From a bacterium (GTDB lineage Bacteria > Electryoneota > RPQS01), in contig JADJEH010000009.1 of assembly GCA_016702305.1 (NCBI GenBank), forward strand, positions 186,001-250,000: DNA of 64,000 nucleotides, read 5' to 3'. The notes under the pieces are model-generated. The model ran no database searches, had not been told where the DNA came from, and saw only the letters and a program-made list of their open reading frames with translations. Positions 48,044 to 58,300 of this stretch are shown one piece after another. Position numbers and translations under genes: made by a program. Within the stretch, counting starts at the first letter, position 1. Every line of letters starts with the position of its first letter.

Positions 48044-50032
48044 TTACTTCAGCAGGACAATTTTCTGAGTGGCAACGGACGCACCGGCGGTCAAGCGCAG
48101 GAGATACATACCCGTAGCCAGATCGGGCGCGGCGACAGTCAGTTGGTGCGGACCGGCCGCAAAATGATCGTTGGTCAGCACGCTGACTTCGCGGCCAGTG
48201 ATGTCATAGAGTACGGCTTTGACCACGGCAGGCTGCGGCAGGTCGAAGCGTACTCGCGTGCTGGCATTGAACGGATTCGGATAGGCCGGATGCAGCGCGA
48301 ACGCGGTTACGGGTCCGGGCCGTTCCGGTGAGTCAAGCGCCAGGACAAACACGCCGACTTCGGTTTGTGTATCGGGACAGCTATTGGTGTGAATGCGAAT
48401 AACTCCGGCGAGATCCGCATCCGGGAATTCGGGATTGGCGAGCACCGACACAATGATCTCGGCGCTGCCATTGACGGCAATCTCACCAATTGCCGGCGAT
48501 ACTTGCAGCCAATCGTAGGTCGGCAGCAGCTCGACTGCTGTGGCCGTGAACGACAGCACGCCTGTCCCGCTATTCAGGACGGTGAGTGTGTCCCGCTCCC
48601 ACATGCCGTAAGTAGCAACCATATTCACGCTCGACACGGGGTTGTGGAACTCCGGGACTCCGAGCGTGAAGTTCACTACGTTTTCCTCGCCCTCGACAAG
48701 CTGGACTTGCTGTTCGCGTGTTGTCACACAGGGGCTTGACAGGCGCAGGGTTCCGGTTGCGAGCGAGGCGGCGACGGTAAAGACACCGTGCTCATCAGTG
48801 TAAGCGAAGTCAGCGGACTCGAGCAATTCGACGCGGACACCGGCCAGCGGCGCATTGGTTTCTGCGGCGCTCACGGTGCCCGTAATCGTCGTGCTGGGAC
48901 CAAAGCGCATCAGGAGTCCGTACGAGCTGAAATCCTCGTCCGTGACGCGGCCGAAGGCCACGGCGCCGCGCGGCCCGGCATTGTTCACGGAAATGATCCG
49001 ACAGATGTTACAGTCGTACTCATTGTCCAGACTGGCAACGCCCTGACCGTTGACGGTGTTAATCTGGATTTGATCCCATCCGAAATCGGCGAAGATGGCG
49101 CCCGCGAGCAACGCTCCGCCGTCGATAAGGCAGCGAATCCCCGTGACGGCGCTGGTAATCTCCTCAAGCCCCGTAAGCGTCCAGCGCAAGTCCCCGTTGG
49201 AGGCCAGACCCACGGCCCACGGGTAGCTGAGCCAGAACATGAAGCCGCGGTAGCCGCCGACAACGATGTTCTCTTCATTGTCAATATCGAGGCAAGACGC
49301 CTGAAGCCCCAAACCTGATTCGTCCACGTAGGTGCGCGTCCAGATGGGTTCACCCAACGGGTTCGTGCGCTGGGCGAAAGCTTGCAGCGTCCCGACGCCG
49401 TTAAAGAATGAACCGCCGATCAGCAGGTCGCCGTTACCGAACTCGGATATGGCGTACCCGTAGGACTCGGTCTGGGCGGGCAAGGTCAACGTTCGAGTAT
49501 AGAGCGTGTCCGCGTTTGCCGTCAGCCGTATCAAGAAGGCCTGCGACGGGTTACTGGCATAAAATGTCGAGGTGATGAGGGCCGCGCCACCATCGCTGAG
49601 GGCGACCAGATCAGCATCCTGATTGTTGACAAAGAACGGATACTGCCGCTCACTAATCAACCCGCCGATCTCATTCATGCAGCGCACGAGCAGATAGGCG
49701 GCGGAATCGTTGTTAGACCAGAATACGCCCGCGAGCATGATGTTGCCATCGCGGAGCTGCTCCATGCACAGGATGGTGAAGTATGAGGGTGCCACGGTGA
49801 TGCTATTGGACCAAACGAGGTCACCAGTCAGATCGTAGCGCCAGAAATCCACTTCGCCGCTGCCGTCACCCACGGCCGCAGCCATCGTCTGGCCGTCATT
49901 GAGCAACGTTGCGGCTTCGACGGCGTAGCTGTTGACACTAAGGTCAAGGCGGCGCGTCCAGAGCGTGTCGAGTTCCGCTTGCGCGGCGGACACCATCAAC
50001 AAAACGAGAGCAAACCAGCCAAATGCCTTCAT
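48044..50032 (-). CDS. T9SS-exported propeller-like protein, paralogue 1
   Basis: 662 residues, ATG at 50032, signal peptide residues 1-19. Residues 20-380 are repeats of about 45-55 residues with the pattern DTLWTR ... DGG ... GG, as in secreted beta-propeller proteins of this group. Residues 380-460 resemble a carboxypeptidase regulatory-like domain (TITGTVSAAETNAPLAGVRVELLES), followed by an Ig-like domain and the T9SS sorting domain (HPAYPNPFNASTRV to KIVLLK). The three consecutive genes 48044, 50121 and 52151 share this plan. Ligand or surface role unknown. Confidence 0.88.
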   Translation of the reverse strand: MKAFGWFALVLLMVSAAQAELDTLWTRRLDLSVNSYAVEAATLLNDGQTMAAAVGDGSGEVDFWRYDLTGDLVWSNSITVAPSYFTILCMEQLRDGNIMLAGVFWSNNDSAAYLLVRCMNEIGGLISERQYPFFVNNQDADLVALSDGGAALITSTFYASNPSQAFLIRLTANADTLYTRTLTLPAQTESYGYAISEFGNGDLLIGGSFFNGVGTLQAFAQRTNPLGEPIWTRTYVDESGLGLQASCLDIDNEENIVVGGYRGFMFWLSYPWAVGLASNGDLRWTLTGLEEITSAVTGIRCLIDGGALLAGAIFADFGWDQIQINTVNGQGVASLDNEYDCNICRIISVNNAGPRGAVAFGRVTDEDFSSYGLLMRFGPSTTITGTVSAAETNAPLAGVRVELLESADFAYTDEHGVFTVAASLATGTLRLSSPCVTTREQQVQLVEGEENVVNFTLGVPEFHNPVSSVNMVATYGMWERDTLTVLNSGTGVLSFTATAVELLPTYDWLQVSPAIGEIAVNGSAEIIVSVLANPEFPDADLAGVIRIHTNSCPDTQTEVGVFVLALDSPERPGPVTAFALHPAYPNPFNASTRVRFDLPQPAVVKAVLYDITGREVSVLTNDHFAAGPHQLTVAAPDLATGMYLLRLTAGASVATQKIVLLK

Positions 50033-50120
50033 GGGGGGTCTCCTTAGTCACGGATGTAGAGCAATGAAGTAGCACATTTGGTCCGGGAGGACCCATCCCG
50101 GGCCGAAGCGAGCGAACGGT

Positions 50121-52118
50121 TTATTTCACAAAGAGCAGTTTTTGGACTGCGACATCCTCCAGGACACGCGCCCGAAGGAAATACAATCCGGCACCGAAAT
50201 CGGCCAAATTAATGGAAATATTGTGATTACCGGCTGGGAGCCGGTCATTGAGCAGCGACAGGACCTGCTGCCCGTTCAAGTTAAACACTTCCAGACTGAC
50301 CGGGGTTTCCTGCGGCAATTCGAGGGTGACGCGTGTGGAGCCGTTGAACGGGTTGGGGAAGGCGGGTGAAAGTCGGAATGCTGTTGGCAGGCCAGCGGTT
50401 TCGGGTGCGTCGAGGACGGTGACCAGAATGGGCAATTCGAGCAGGGTGTCCGGGCAGGCATTGCTTCTAAGCGTCAGCTCGCCAATGAACTCAAAGACGC
50501 CGTTATCAGTGGTATCGGCGTTGACAACGATTTCGATGAAGGCCGTTTCGCCGGGGAGGAGCGTCCCGGCCGTGGGGTTCACGGCGATCCAACTGCCTTC
50601 CGGGGCCACCGCATCCGCTTCGACCGTGTAGGACATCGTTCCGGTTCCGGCATTCTCAAAGAAAATTTCGCCGCCGCCGGTAATCCGGTTCTGGGCGATT
50701 ATATTGACGCTGGACGGGCGCATGCCGTAGACGGGCTCGCCCACTGAGAAGTTGACCTCGGTGAGATCATTGTCCTGGACGAGGATACCGAAGGCCGTAT
50801 CGGCTTCGGTGCAATAACCGGTGACCATGACATCATGCATTCCGGCGGCCAAATCGAGACGGAATTCGCCCTGTTCGTCGGTCCATGCGAAGCGTTGTTC
50901 GCCGACGACGCGCACTTGCGCCCCACTCACAGGATCCCCGGTTGATTGGCCGACAACGGTACCGCGAATGCCAGCCGGCGGTGCAATGCGCAGAAGGTAG
51001 CCGCGCACATCCGCCGTGTCGCCCTCCATCGCCATGGCTCCCACGGCAATCGCCGCTCCGTCAGGCAAGGGTATGACATTGTAGAAGCCGGCCTCGCTCG
51101 ATTCGGCCCCGTAGCGCCAGACCCAGATGGTCTGATTATTGTCATTGACGGCGCGCATGAGGAACGTGGTGACGGTCGGATCGTCGCCCGAGCGTCCGAC
51201 GAACAGCATGCCGCCGAACCAAGGCAGAGCGGCCCGGAATTGGTCGGTGAACCCGGTTGACGAGTACGTGCGGTTGACCGGCGTTCCCGACACGGGCAAG
51301 ATGGTTACGTAACCATATCCACCTGAGTTTGGACCGCCGCGGCCGATGAGCCAAGTGGCGCCATCGGGTGCGCGGTTAACGTTGTAGCAGTAGTCGTTTT
51401 CAGCCGTGCCAAACTGCACAGGCGAGCCGACCGGGGTGCCATCGAGGTTGATCAACTGCGTCCATTGATCGTAGTCCGTAAATTGCGACTCGCGGGTGAT
51501 ACCGACGAGGCGGAGTTGATCGGACGGGAGCTGAATCAGCGAATTGCCAATGTCTGTACCACCGTCACCATAGAACTGACTCCAAAGTGAGTCACCGTTG
51601 CGGTCACAAACGACCAGCCACGCGTCGGAGCGCTGTTCGCCGTTAGGCAGGCCGTATCCGACTGCAGCCAATCGGCCGTCCGCCAAGATGATAAGATCGC
51701 GGCCTTTGCAGAGTCCGCTGCTGGGAGCGTAGCTGCGCTGCCAGAATAGATCGCCGGATTCCACAGAGAAGGCCATGAGGTCAATCGAATGGCCGTTGCC
51801 GCTCCAGCCACAGGCCACCACGGTATCACCGCCGAGATGGACGATGCCTTCGAGAGCCTCGTCGTTCTCGGTCGCGAGATAGGGTCGGGCGTAGAGGGAG
51901 TCACCGGACGTCGTGTAAGCCGTCAGCAGATAGTCAAAATTGGCTGCCTGTCCGGTACCGTATTGACTGTAGCCGCAGGCCACGATGACGGTGTCGTCAA
52001 CCAGAACGGCGTCGTACAGGAAAGCGCGGTCGCCGAGCTTCAGGCCACGGGACCAGGTGGTATCGGGCTGGGCCAAGGCCAGCAGGGGCAACAGCAACAA
52101 AAGCAGCAGTGCAGGCAT
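50121..52118 (-). CDS. T9SS-exported propeller-like protein, paralogue 2
   Basis: 665 residues, ATG at 52118 with AAGG, signal peptide residues 1-16. Propeller-like repeats (DTTWSRGLKLGDRAFL; GDSLWSQFYGDGGTDIGNS) through about residue 385. Then the regulatory-like domain (GIRGTVVGQSTGDPVSGAQVRVV), an Ig-like domain and a sorting domain (SPAFPNPFNGSTRV to KLLFVK). The C-terminal residues fit the T9SS type less strictly than the others. It stands 32 bases after 52151 and 88 bases before 48044, so the three are likely one transcript. Confidence 0.88.
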   Translation of the reverse strand: MPALLLLLLLPLLALAQPDTTWSRGLKLGDRAFLYDAVLVDDTVIVACGYSQYGTGQAANFDYLLTAYTTSGDSLYARPYLATENDEALEGIVHLGGDTVVACGWSGNGHSIDLMAFSVESGDLFWQRSYAPSSGLCKGRDLIILADGRLAAVGYGLPNGEQRSDAWLVVCDRNGDSLWSQFYGDGGTDIGNSLIQLPSDQLRLVGITRESQFTDYDQWTQLINLDGTPVGSPVQFGTAENDYCYNVNRAPDGATWLIGRGGPNSGGYGYVTILPVSGTPVNRTYSSTGFTDQFRAALPWFGGMLFVGRSGDDPTVTTFLMRAVNDNNQTIWVWRYGAESSEAGFYNVIPLPDGAAIAVGAMAMEGDTADVRGYLLRIAPPAGIRGTVVGQSTGDPVSGAQVRVVGEQRFAWTDEQGEFRLDLAAGMHDVMVTGYCTEADTAFGILVQDNDLTEVNFSVGEPVYGMRPSSVNIIAQNRITGGGEIFFENAGTGTMSYTVEADAVAPEGSWIAVNPTAGTLLPGETAFIEIVVNADTTDNGVFEFIGELTLRSNACPDTLLELPILVTVLDAPETAGLPTAFRLSPAFPNPFNGSTRVTLELPQETPVSLEVFNLNGQQVLSLLNDRLPAGNHNISINLADFGAGLYFLRARVLEDVAVQKLLFVK

Positions 52119-52150
52119 CGTCGGACCTTCGAAGTTGCGTGAGTACGGTT

Positions 52151-54163
52151 TTAGCGGAGATAGAGGAGGCGCTGGGACTCGCTGCGGGTGCGGTCTTCGA
52201 GCCGCACGAAGTAGAGGCCTGAGGCCAATCCGTTGGGTGCGAAATCCAACGAGTGTTCCCCGGCGGACAGGCGAACACGGTCGAGCAGCGTGGCGACGGT
52301 GCGCCCTGTAACATCGTAGATGCGCAGGGACACATCGCTCTCATGGTCAAGACCGAACCGCAGGCGGGTCGCGCTATTGAACGGATTGGGAAAGGCAGGA
52401 TAAAGGGCAAACTCGGACGGCAGGGCCGGGGCCTGATCGGCGTCGAGCACAACAGCCAGAACATCAAAGACACGCAGCGTTTCCGGACAGGAGTTCGCCA
52501 ACAGCCGCACCTCGCCGAAGTAGTCATAGTTGCCATCGTCGGTTGTGTCGGCCGTGACGATAACTTGGGCGATCAGCGTGTCGCCGGGGACGATACGACC
52601 GGACGCCGGTTCGACGGACAGCCAGTTTCCAGCCGGGCGGATCGCCTGGGTCTCGAAACGATAGACCAAATCACCGCTTCCCGCATTGGCAACGACCAGC
52701 TCAGACGCGCCTTGTCCACGGTTGGGGGCGAGGACATTGATCGTGGTGTGGTTCACTGACGCGTGCGCTACGCCGACCGTGATGTCCGCCAGAGTATTTT
52801 CATTGGGCTGGACATCCACGTCGTTGAGGGTATCCCCGGTGAAGCAGGGTCCACCGCTGTAGATACGATAGTTGCCCTCGGGCAACGAGAGCGTGAATCG
52901 GCCAAGCGTGTCGGAGACGGAATATTGCGGGAGGCTCGATGCTTGGACGCGGACGCCGGGAATTGGTTCACCGGTAAGGCGATCGCGGACGAAGCCAGAG
53001 ATTCCGGATGGCGGACCAACGCGCCACATGAGCGGGCGGTCGGCGGCGTTTACGTTGGCTCGACCGCAGGCTACAAAGCCGCCATCGGCAGTGCGGATCA
53101 AATCGTCAAAAGCCCGCCCTGTTTCGTTACCGAGCCAAGTCCAGGCCGTATCGCCGTTAGAGGTTACGGCGACCAGCCAGAGGCGGTAGGAGCTTTCGCT
53201 GGATCCGCCGACGTAACCGCCGAAGAGGGCTCCGCCCTCGAGATAGGTTGCGGCTCCGGTGAAGCGTTCGGTAATGAAGCTGTCGGAGAAGGCCTGATCC
53301 CAGAGCACGGCTCCGCCCGCGTTCATTCGTAGGGCCAGGGCGTCCTTATCGGAGGTCGTGACCCGTCGTTCGCCGACGATGAGGAGTTCACCAGTCACAG
53401 AATCCCGGGCGGCGCCATGCACCTGTTCCCAGCGTTCGGTGCCGACGGTATCGAGATGGAGCAATGCGCCGGTTTCGTCGAGCTCGATGCGGAGGAAGTC
53501 GAAGTTGTTATCGGACGCCGGCGGTACCCGGGTGCTGCCAATCAGATCGAGGGTGCCGTTGTCGCCGAGGAAGATGTGCGTGGGTAGGTCTTCGCCGGTG
53601 GTGCCGAAGGTGTTGGAGAAGAGGGAGTCACCGTTGGCATTGCAGCGGATGAGCCAGAAATCAGCGCCGCGCGCGGCCACGGGTTTGCGGCCCAAGAGCC
53701 AGAATCCGCCATCGGCGAGCGGCAGAATGGCATCGGCCTGGCAGGCACCCGGCGGATCGAATTCGCGGTACCATAGCTGTTGGCCATTGGTCGAGAAGCC
53801 CGCCACGAAGAGTGAGAAGGCCGATTGGCTGAAACCGCAAATGACGATGGTCCCGTCCACGAGCTGGACGACATCGAACGCGCGTTCGCTGGCATTGGAG
53901 TTGCCGATTGTCCGCGTCCAGAGGGTGTCACCGAGCGGATTAACGACCATGAGCAGGGCATTGTCCTGCCCGGCCTGGATGAAACCAGCGGCGGCATAGC
54001 CTCCGGTGCTAATTTCGGCGACCGAATAGACACGGGCAGCCGCCGTCAGCGTAAATTGCCGTGTCCAAAGGGTGTCAAACTGGGCGAACCCGTCTTGTGC
54101 CAGGAGGGCAAGCAGGAGGACAAGCAGTCCGGGAACATAGGTGTTGGGACGCAAAGGGTGCAT
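52151..54163 (-). CDS. T9SS-exported propeller-like protein, paralogue 3
   Basis: 670 residues, first gene of the seven-gene minus-strand run. Signal peptide residues 1-27 (ending GFA). Propeller repeats start FDTLWTRQFTLTAAARVY and continue to about residue 390. The regulatory-like domain is GISGFVRDRLTGEPIPGVRVQAS, then an Ig-like domain and the sorting domain (YPAFPNPFNSATRL to RLLYLR). The close repetition suggests a surface protein family expanded by duplication. Its promoter must be in the 226-base divergent gap before 54390. Confidence 0.88.
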   Translation of the reverse strand: MHPLRPNTYVPGLLVLLLALLAQDGFAQFDTLWTRQFTLTAAARVYSVAEISTGGYAAAGFIQAGQDNALLMVVNPLGDTLWTRTIGNSNASERAFDVVQLVDGTIVICGFSQSAFSLFVAGFSTNGQQLWYREFDPPGACQADAILPLADGGFWLLGRKPVAARGADFWLIRCNANGDSLFSNTFGTTGEDLPTHIFLGDNGTLDLIGSTRVPPASDNNFDFLRIELDETGALLHLDTVGTERWEQVHGAARDSVTGELLIVGERRVTTSDKDALALRMNAGGAVLWDQAFSDSFITERFTGAATYLEGGALFGGYVGGSSESSYRLWLVAVTSNGDTAWTWLGNETGRAFDDLIRTADGGFVACGRANVNAADRPLMWRVGPPSGISGFVRDRLTGEPIPGVRVQASSLPQYSVSDTLGRFTLSLPEGNYRIYSGGPCFTGDTLNDVDVQPNENTLADITVGVAHASVNHTTINVLAPNRGQGASELVVANAGSGDLVYRFETQAIRPAGNWLSVEPASGRIVPGDTLIAQVIVTADTTDDGNYDYFGEVRLLANSCPETLRVFDVLAVVLDADQAPALPSEFALYPAFPNPFNSATRLRFGLDHESDVSLRIYDVTGRTVATLLDRVRLSAGEHSLDFAPNGLASGLYFVRLEDRTRSESQRLLYLR

Positions 54164-54389
54164 GGACTTGCGGGGCTCGATGGGCGGACGGGATGAAGTG
54201 ACTGCAAACAGTTAATATAGCATAGTTGCGGGGTCTCTTCAAGCAGAGCATGGGGTCCAGCAAACGTCGCGCGGTGCCTTGGGCAGGTTTCGGGCGCAAT
54301 TGGGGAACGGGATGGAATGGCTTGATAATTGTTTTCGTTTAGTTTATATTTATCGGGTTGGAAGGCGCAACTTAAGCACAGGAGGCCCC

Positions 54390-55361
54390 ATGCGGCAGTT
54401 AGCAACTTTGGCAGTACTGGTGATTCTGGGGGGGACGACCGCTCAGGCCTTCACGGTGTCGGGCAATGTGTCCGGCCGGGAGGGTTTTTCGCTGGTATTC
54501 ATCTACACGATTCCGACGTCGTTGGACACGTTTTACGTGACCATCGCTAATCCGTTTAACGGCGACTACTCCCAAGGCGGTTTGCCTGAAGGCGGCTATA
54601 TCTTGTTTGCGTTTCAGGATGGGAATGTGAACCTGCTTCCGGATTTGGATGAATCGCGAGGTTTTTATGGCGGTGACCTGCCCACAGTGCTTGATGTCAC
54701 TTCAGACATGGGCGATATTGATATAGTGTTGACGCCGCCGAATACCGGTGGATTTTCGGGCACAGTGACCTATGAAGGTACGGAGACAGGCGCAACGTAC
54801 GTAGTGGCCTCGCGCACGATTACGTTTGATGGCCTGCCCAGCGGCATCGGGATCCTGCTGAACAATACGGGCAACGGCGACTATACGGCATTCGTGGACA
54901 GTTTCGGGGTGTATTACGCTTACGCGTATATGGATTTGAATACGAATTTGGTCTACGACGAAGGCGAGCCGTATGATGTCTATGGAGACGATGCGGAGCC
55001 GGAAGCGATCTCGATAGTGCAAGGCGAGGCGTTTCCTGACGAGGTTAATTTTGAGTTAATCGCGCTCTCGGCAGTGCCGGAGGCACCGGCAGTCGCCCGG
55101 GAGTTTGGTTTGGGATTGGCCTATCCGAACCCGTTTAATGCGGCGACAACGATACCGTTTACGCTGGAGCGTCCGTTGGAAATCGAGCTTGTGGCCTACG
55201 ACGTGCTGGGGCGTACGGCCCAGGTGCTGGCGCACGGCAGTTATGCGGCGGGCGAGCATCGGGTGACGTTTGGCGGTGGTGAATTAAGCAGCGGCCTCTA
55301 CGTGATTGAAATGCGAGCGCAAGGTACGGCGGTATGCGCCCCGGTGGTGTTGCTCAAGTAA
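54390..55361 (+). CDS. Small T9SS-exported protein
   Basis: 323 residues from the ATG at 54390, with AGGAGG upstream; the frame is open 37 codons earlier but has no support. Signal peptide residues 1-20. Two or three beta-sandwich units follow, each starting like FTVSGNVSGREGFSLVFIY and FSGTVTYEGTETGATYVVAS (similar to cell-surface carbohydrate-binding or prealbumin-like domains). An Asp-rich acidic part (DLNTNLVYDEGEPYDVYGDD) may bind calcium. The sorting domain (AYPNPFNAATTI to PVVLLK) ends the protein. The next gene starts inside it (28-base overlap). Confidence 0.85.
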   Translation: MRQLATLAVLVILGGTTAQAFTVSGNVSGREGFSLVFIYTIPTSLDTFYVTIANPFNGDYSQGGLPEGGYILFAFQDGNVNLLPDLDESRGFYGGDLPTVLDVTSDMGDIDIVLTPPNTGGFSGTVTYEGTETGATYVVASRTITFDGLPSGIGILLNNTGNGDYTAFVDSFGVYYAYAYMDLNTNLVYDEGEPYDVYGDDAEPEAISIVQGEAFPDEVNFELIALSAVPEAPAVAREFGLGLAYPNPFNAATTIPFTLERPLEIELVAYDVLGRTAQVLAHGSYAAGEHRVTFGGGELSSGLYVIEMRAQGTAVCAPVVLLK

Positions 55362-58300
55362 TCGGCTTTGTGGCGGTGTTTTGGCTGGCGATCGGCGCGC
55401 AAGTGGCGGTCGTTCGAGCGGACGCTCTGTTTGTGCGCGGGGCTGTGTCGGGGGAGTGGAGCGCACCGACGGACACGGTGATTATAGATAGCTTTGCGTG
55501 GGTCCCGGCGGCAGAAACGCTCAGGATAGCGCCCGGAATGGTCGTGGCCTTCTCCGGGCGTTTTTCGTTGTTGGTCACCGGCACGCTGCTGGCTGAGGGC
55601 ACGGCGACAGATTCGATTTATGTTCAGCGTACTCCGCTGCACGATCCGTTGGGGCATTTGGGTGTGCGATTCCGGCAGACGCAAACGGTATCGCGGTTGG
55701 CCCACGTGGTGATCGAGGACGGATTCGCGAATTTGGGCGGCGACGAGCGTTTCGGCGGCGCACTTGAAGTGTACTTTGCGGAGATTGTACTGGACTCGTG
55801 CTGGCTGCGGGAGAATCGCGCGCGCATAGACGGCGGCGCGATCTACGGCCGCGAGGCCGCGACGCTGACGATCCGCGATTGTATTTTCAGCGGGGACAGC
55901 ACGCGATTCGGCGCAGGCGGCGCGATTCTTTCGCGTTCGAACGGAACGCTACGCCTTGAGCGCTGCGAGTTCTATGGCAATAAGGCGATCACCCACGGCG
56001 GCGCGCTCGCGATGGAGAGCGGCGTTCAGGTGGAACTCACAGACTGCCGTTTTCACAACAATCGGGCGCTGCAACGAGGCGGCGCTGTGCAACTGCGCGG
56101 CACTCCGGGGACGGGGTTCGCACGGGGCTGTGTATTTGATCAGAATGCGGCGGACATCGGCGGCGCGCTGTATCTTGAGAACACGCGCGCGACCCTTGAA
56201 GCCTGTTCGCTGCGCTGGAGCGGGGCACGGCTGGGCGGCGCGGTGGCGCTCCGCGGTTTGAACAATCAGGCGACGCTGCGGCGGCTGACGATCCACGACA
56301 ATTTGGCCAGCGCGGAGGGCGGCGCTCTGCATATCGCCGATAACGCACGGTGTACGGTTGAGAATTCGGTGATCATGCGCAACGACGCGCTGCAAGGCGG
56401 CGGCGTCTACGTCGCGGCGGGCACGATAGCGACGTTGCGGTATTTGACGACGACCGACAATCACGCGACCGATGGGCGCGAGTTCTATTTCGGCGGCGGC
56501 GGCCTGCTGACCAGTTCGATCGTGTCCGGACTCGAGAGTCTGATCCATCTTGCGCCGGGTGCTTCTCCGCAACTTTTTCGATCTAATATTTACGCGTCTG
56601 TGGGCGATGAGTTGACCGGATTTGTCGTGCCGTGGCTACTGGACATGACGCGGGTCAATGTGGCGCTGGTGCCGTGTGACACGTTTCGCAACATATCGGC
56701 AGATCCACAGTTTGCGGACGCAGCGCTGGACGATTACCGGTTACTGGATGGAAGCCCGTGCCTCTTTGGAGCGGATACGAGCGGCGCGGTTCGGTTTGAC
56801 TATAGCGGCGATTCGCGCCCGCAGCCAAGCGGAAGTTGGCCCGACATGGGCGCGTTTGAGAGTGCGGCGGCATTGCCGAGCGGTGAGTATTGCGGCTTTC
56901 AGAGCGGGGTGTGGTATCCGGGCGACTACGTCATCGGATGCACGTTGCGCGTGGCCGAGGTTGATACCCTGCTGATCATGGCGGGAACGCGGGTGATGTT
57001 TGCACCGGGGGCCAGCCTGCACGTTGACGGCACGCTGCTGGCCTTGGGGACAGATCTCGACTCGATTGTGTTCGACCGCTATTTTGAATTGCCGGGCTCG
57101 ACTTGGAACGGTATCGTGCTCGGCGCGACGTCACGGACTCGATTCGAGTACACGGCGGTGCGGCGCGTGATCGGCGTTCCGGCCATTGAGCTGCGCGGAA
57201 CGTCGGTGGAATTGCGGCATTGTTCGATCACCGACAATGACAACAGGCACGGTGATGGGGGCGGGCTTTACGCGCCAGGAGCTGCCCACGCGCTGTTGCA
57301 GTCGTGCGCGTTCACGGACAATATTGCCGGAGGCGGCGGCGCGGTGAGCATGACGCTGGGCAGTTTGACCACGGAGAGCAGCCTGTTTCGCGGGAATGAG
57401 GCCGCGCTCGATGTGTTCGGTGATCAGGCACACGGCGGCGCGATTGCCGCGCAGAGTATCACCGTGCGCGATAGCCGTTTTGCCGACTGCCGCGGCTTCC
57501 TGGGCGGCGCGGTTGCGGCCGATTCGGCGGTGATTTACGATAGCGAATTTGAAGGGTGTTGGGCGGCGCGCGGCGGCGCGTTGGCGGTGCGGCGGCAACT
57601 CAACTTGGATAATGTAACCTTTCGCGGGAATGAAGCGCGGCTTGACGGTGGAGCGCTGGCGCTGGCGGCGATTACGGTTGATCATAGCAGTCAGTACTTT
57701 GCAAATCATGCGGCGCAAGGCGGCGCGATCAGCTTGAGCGACTCGGCCGCTTATGTAGGGGATTCGGTGGTATGGCGCGGCAATATTGCGGAGCAGGGCG
57801 GCGCGGTTTACGCACGCACTGCGGCGACGAGCGAAGTCGTTGCTTCGGAATTGCACGGGAATCTTGCTGAGCTTGGCGGTGCGCTGTATTGTGATCGCGG
57901 CGTGACGCAATTCACTCTGTGTCTGTTCGACAGTAATACGGCAGACGCAGGCGGCGCCGTATACCTTGACAACGGCCTGCTGCGGTTGCAGCGCAGTACG
58001 TGCGTGAACCAGCAATCAGCGGCGGCGGGCAGCGTCGCGCACGCTCGGTTAGGCAGCACGCTGATCATGAACTCGACGATTCTGGCCGATAACGGAGCCG
58101 ATCCGCTCAACGTGGTAGAGCACACGGACTATCAGCATATTCTGTGTGATGTACCGACATATTTCGGTGCGGCGACGCGCACGAATTTCAACGGGGACAC
58201 ATGCGATGCGGCGTTCAATCTGATTGCGGATCCCGAGTTTGTTGATGCGGGGGCGCGCGACTACCGGTTGACGACGGCGAGTCCGGCGATTCAGGCGGGC

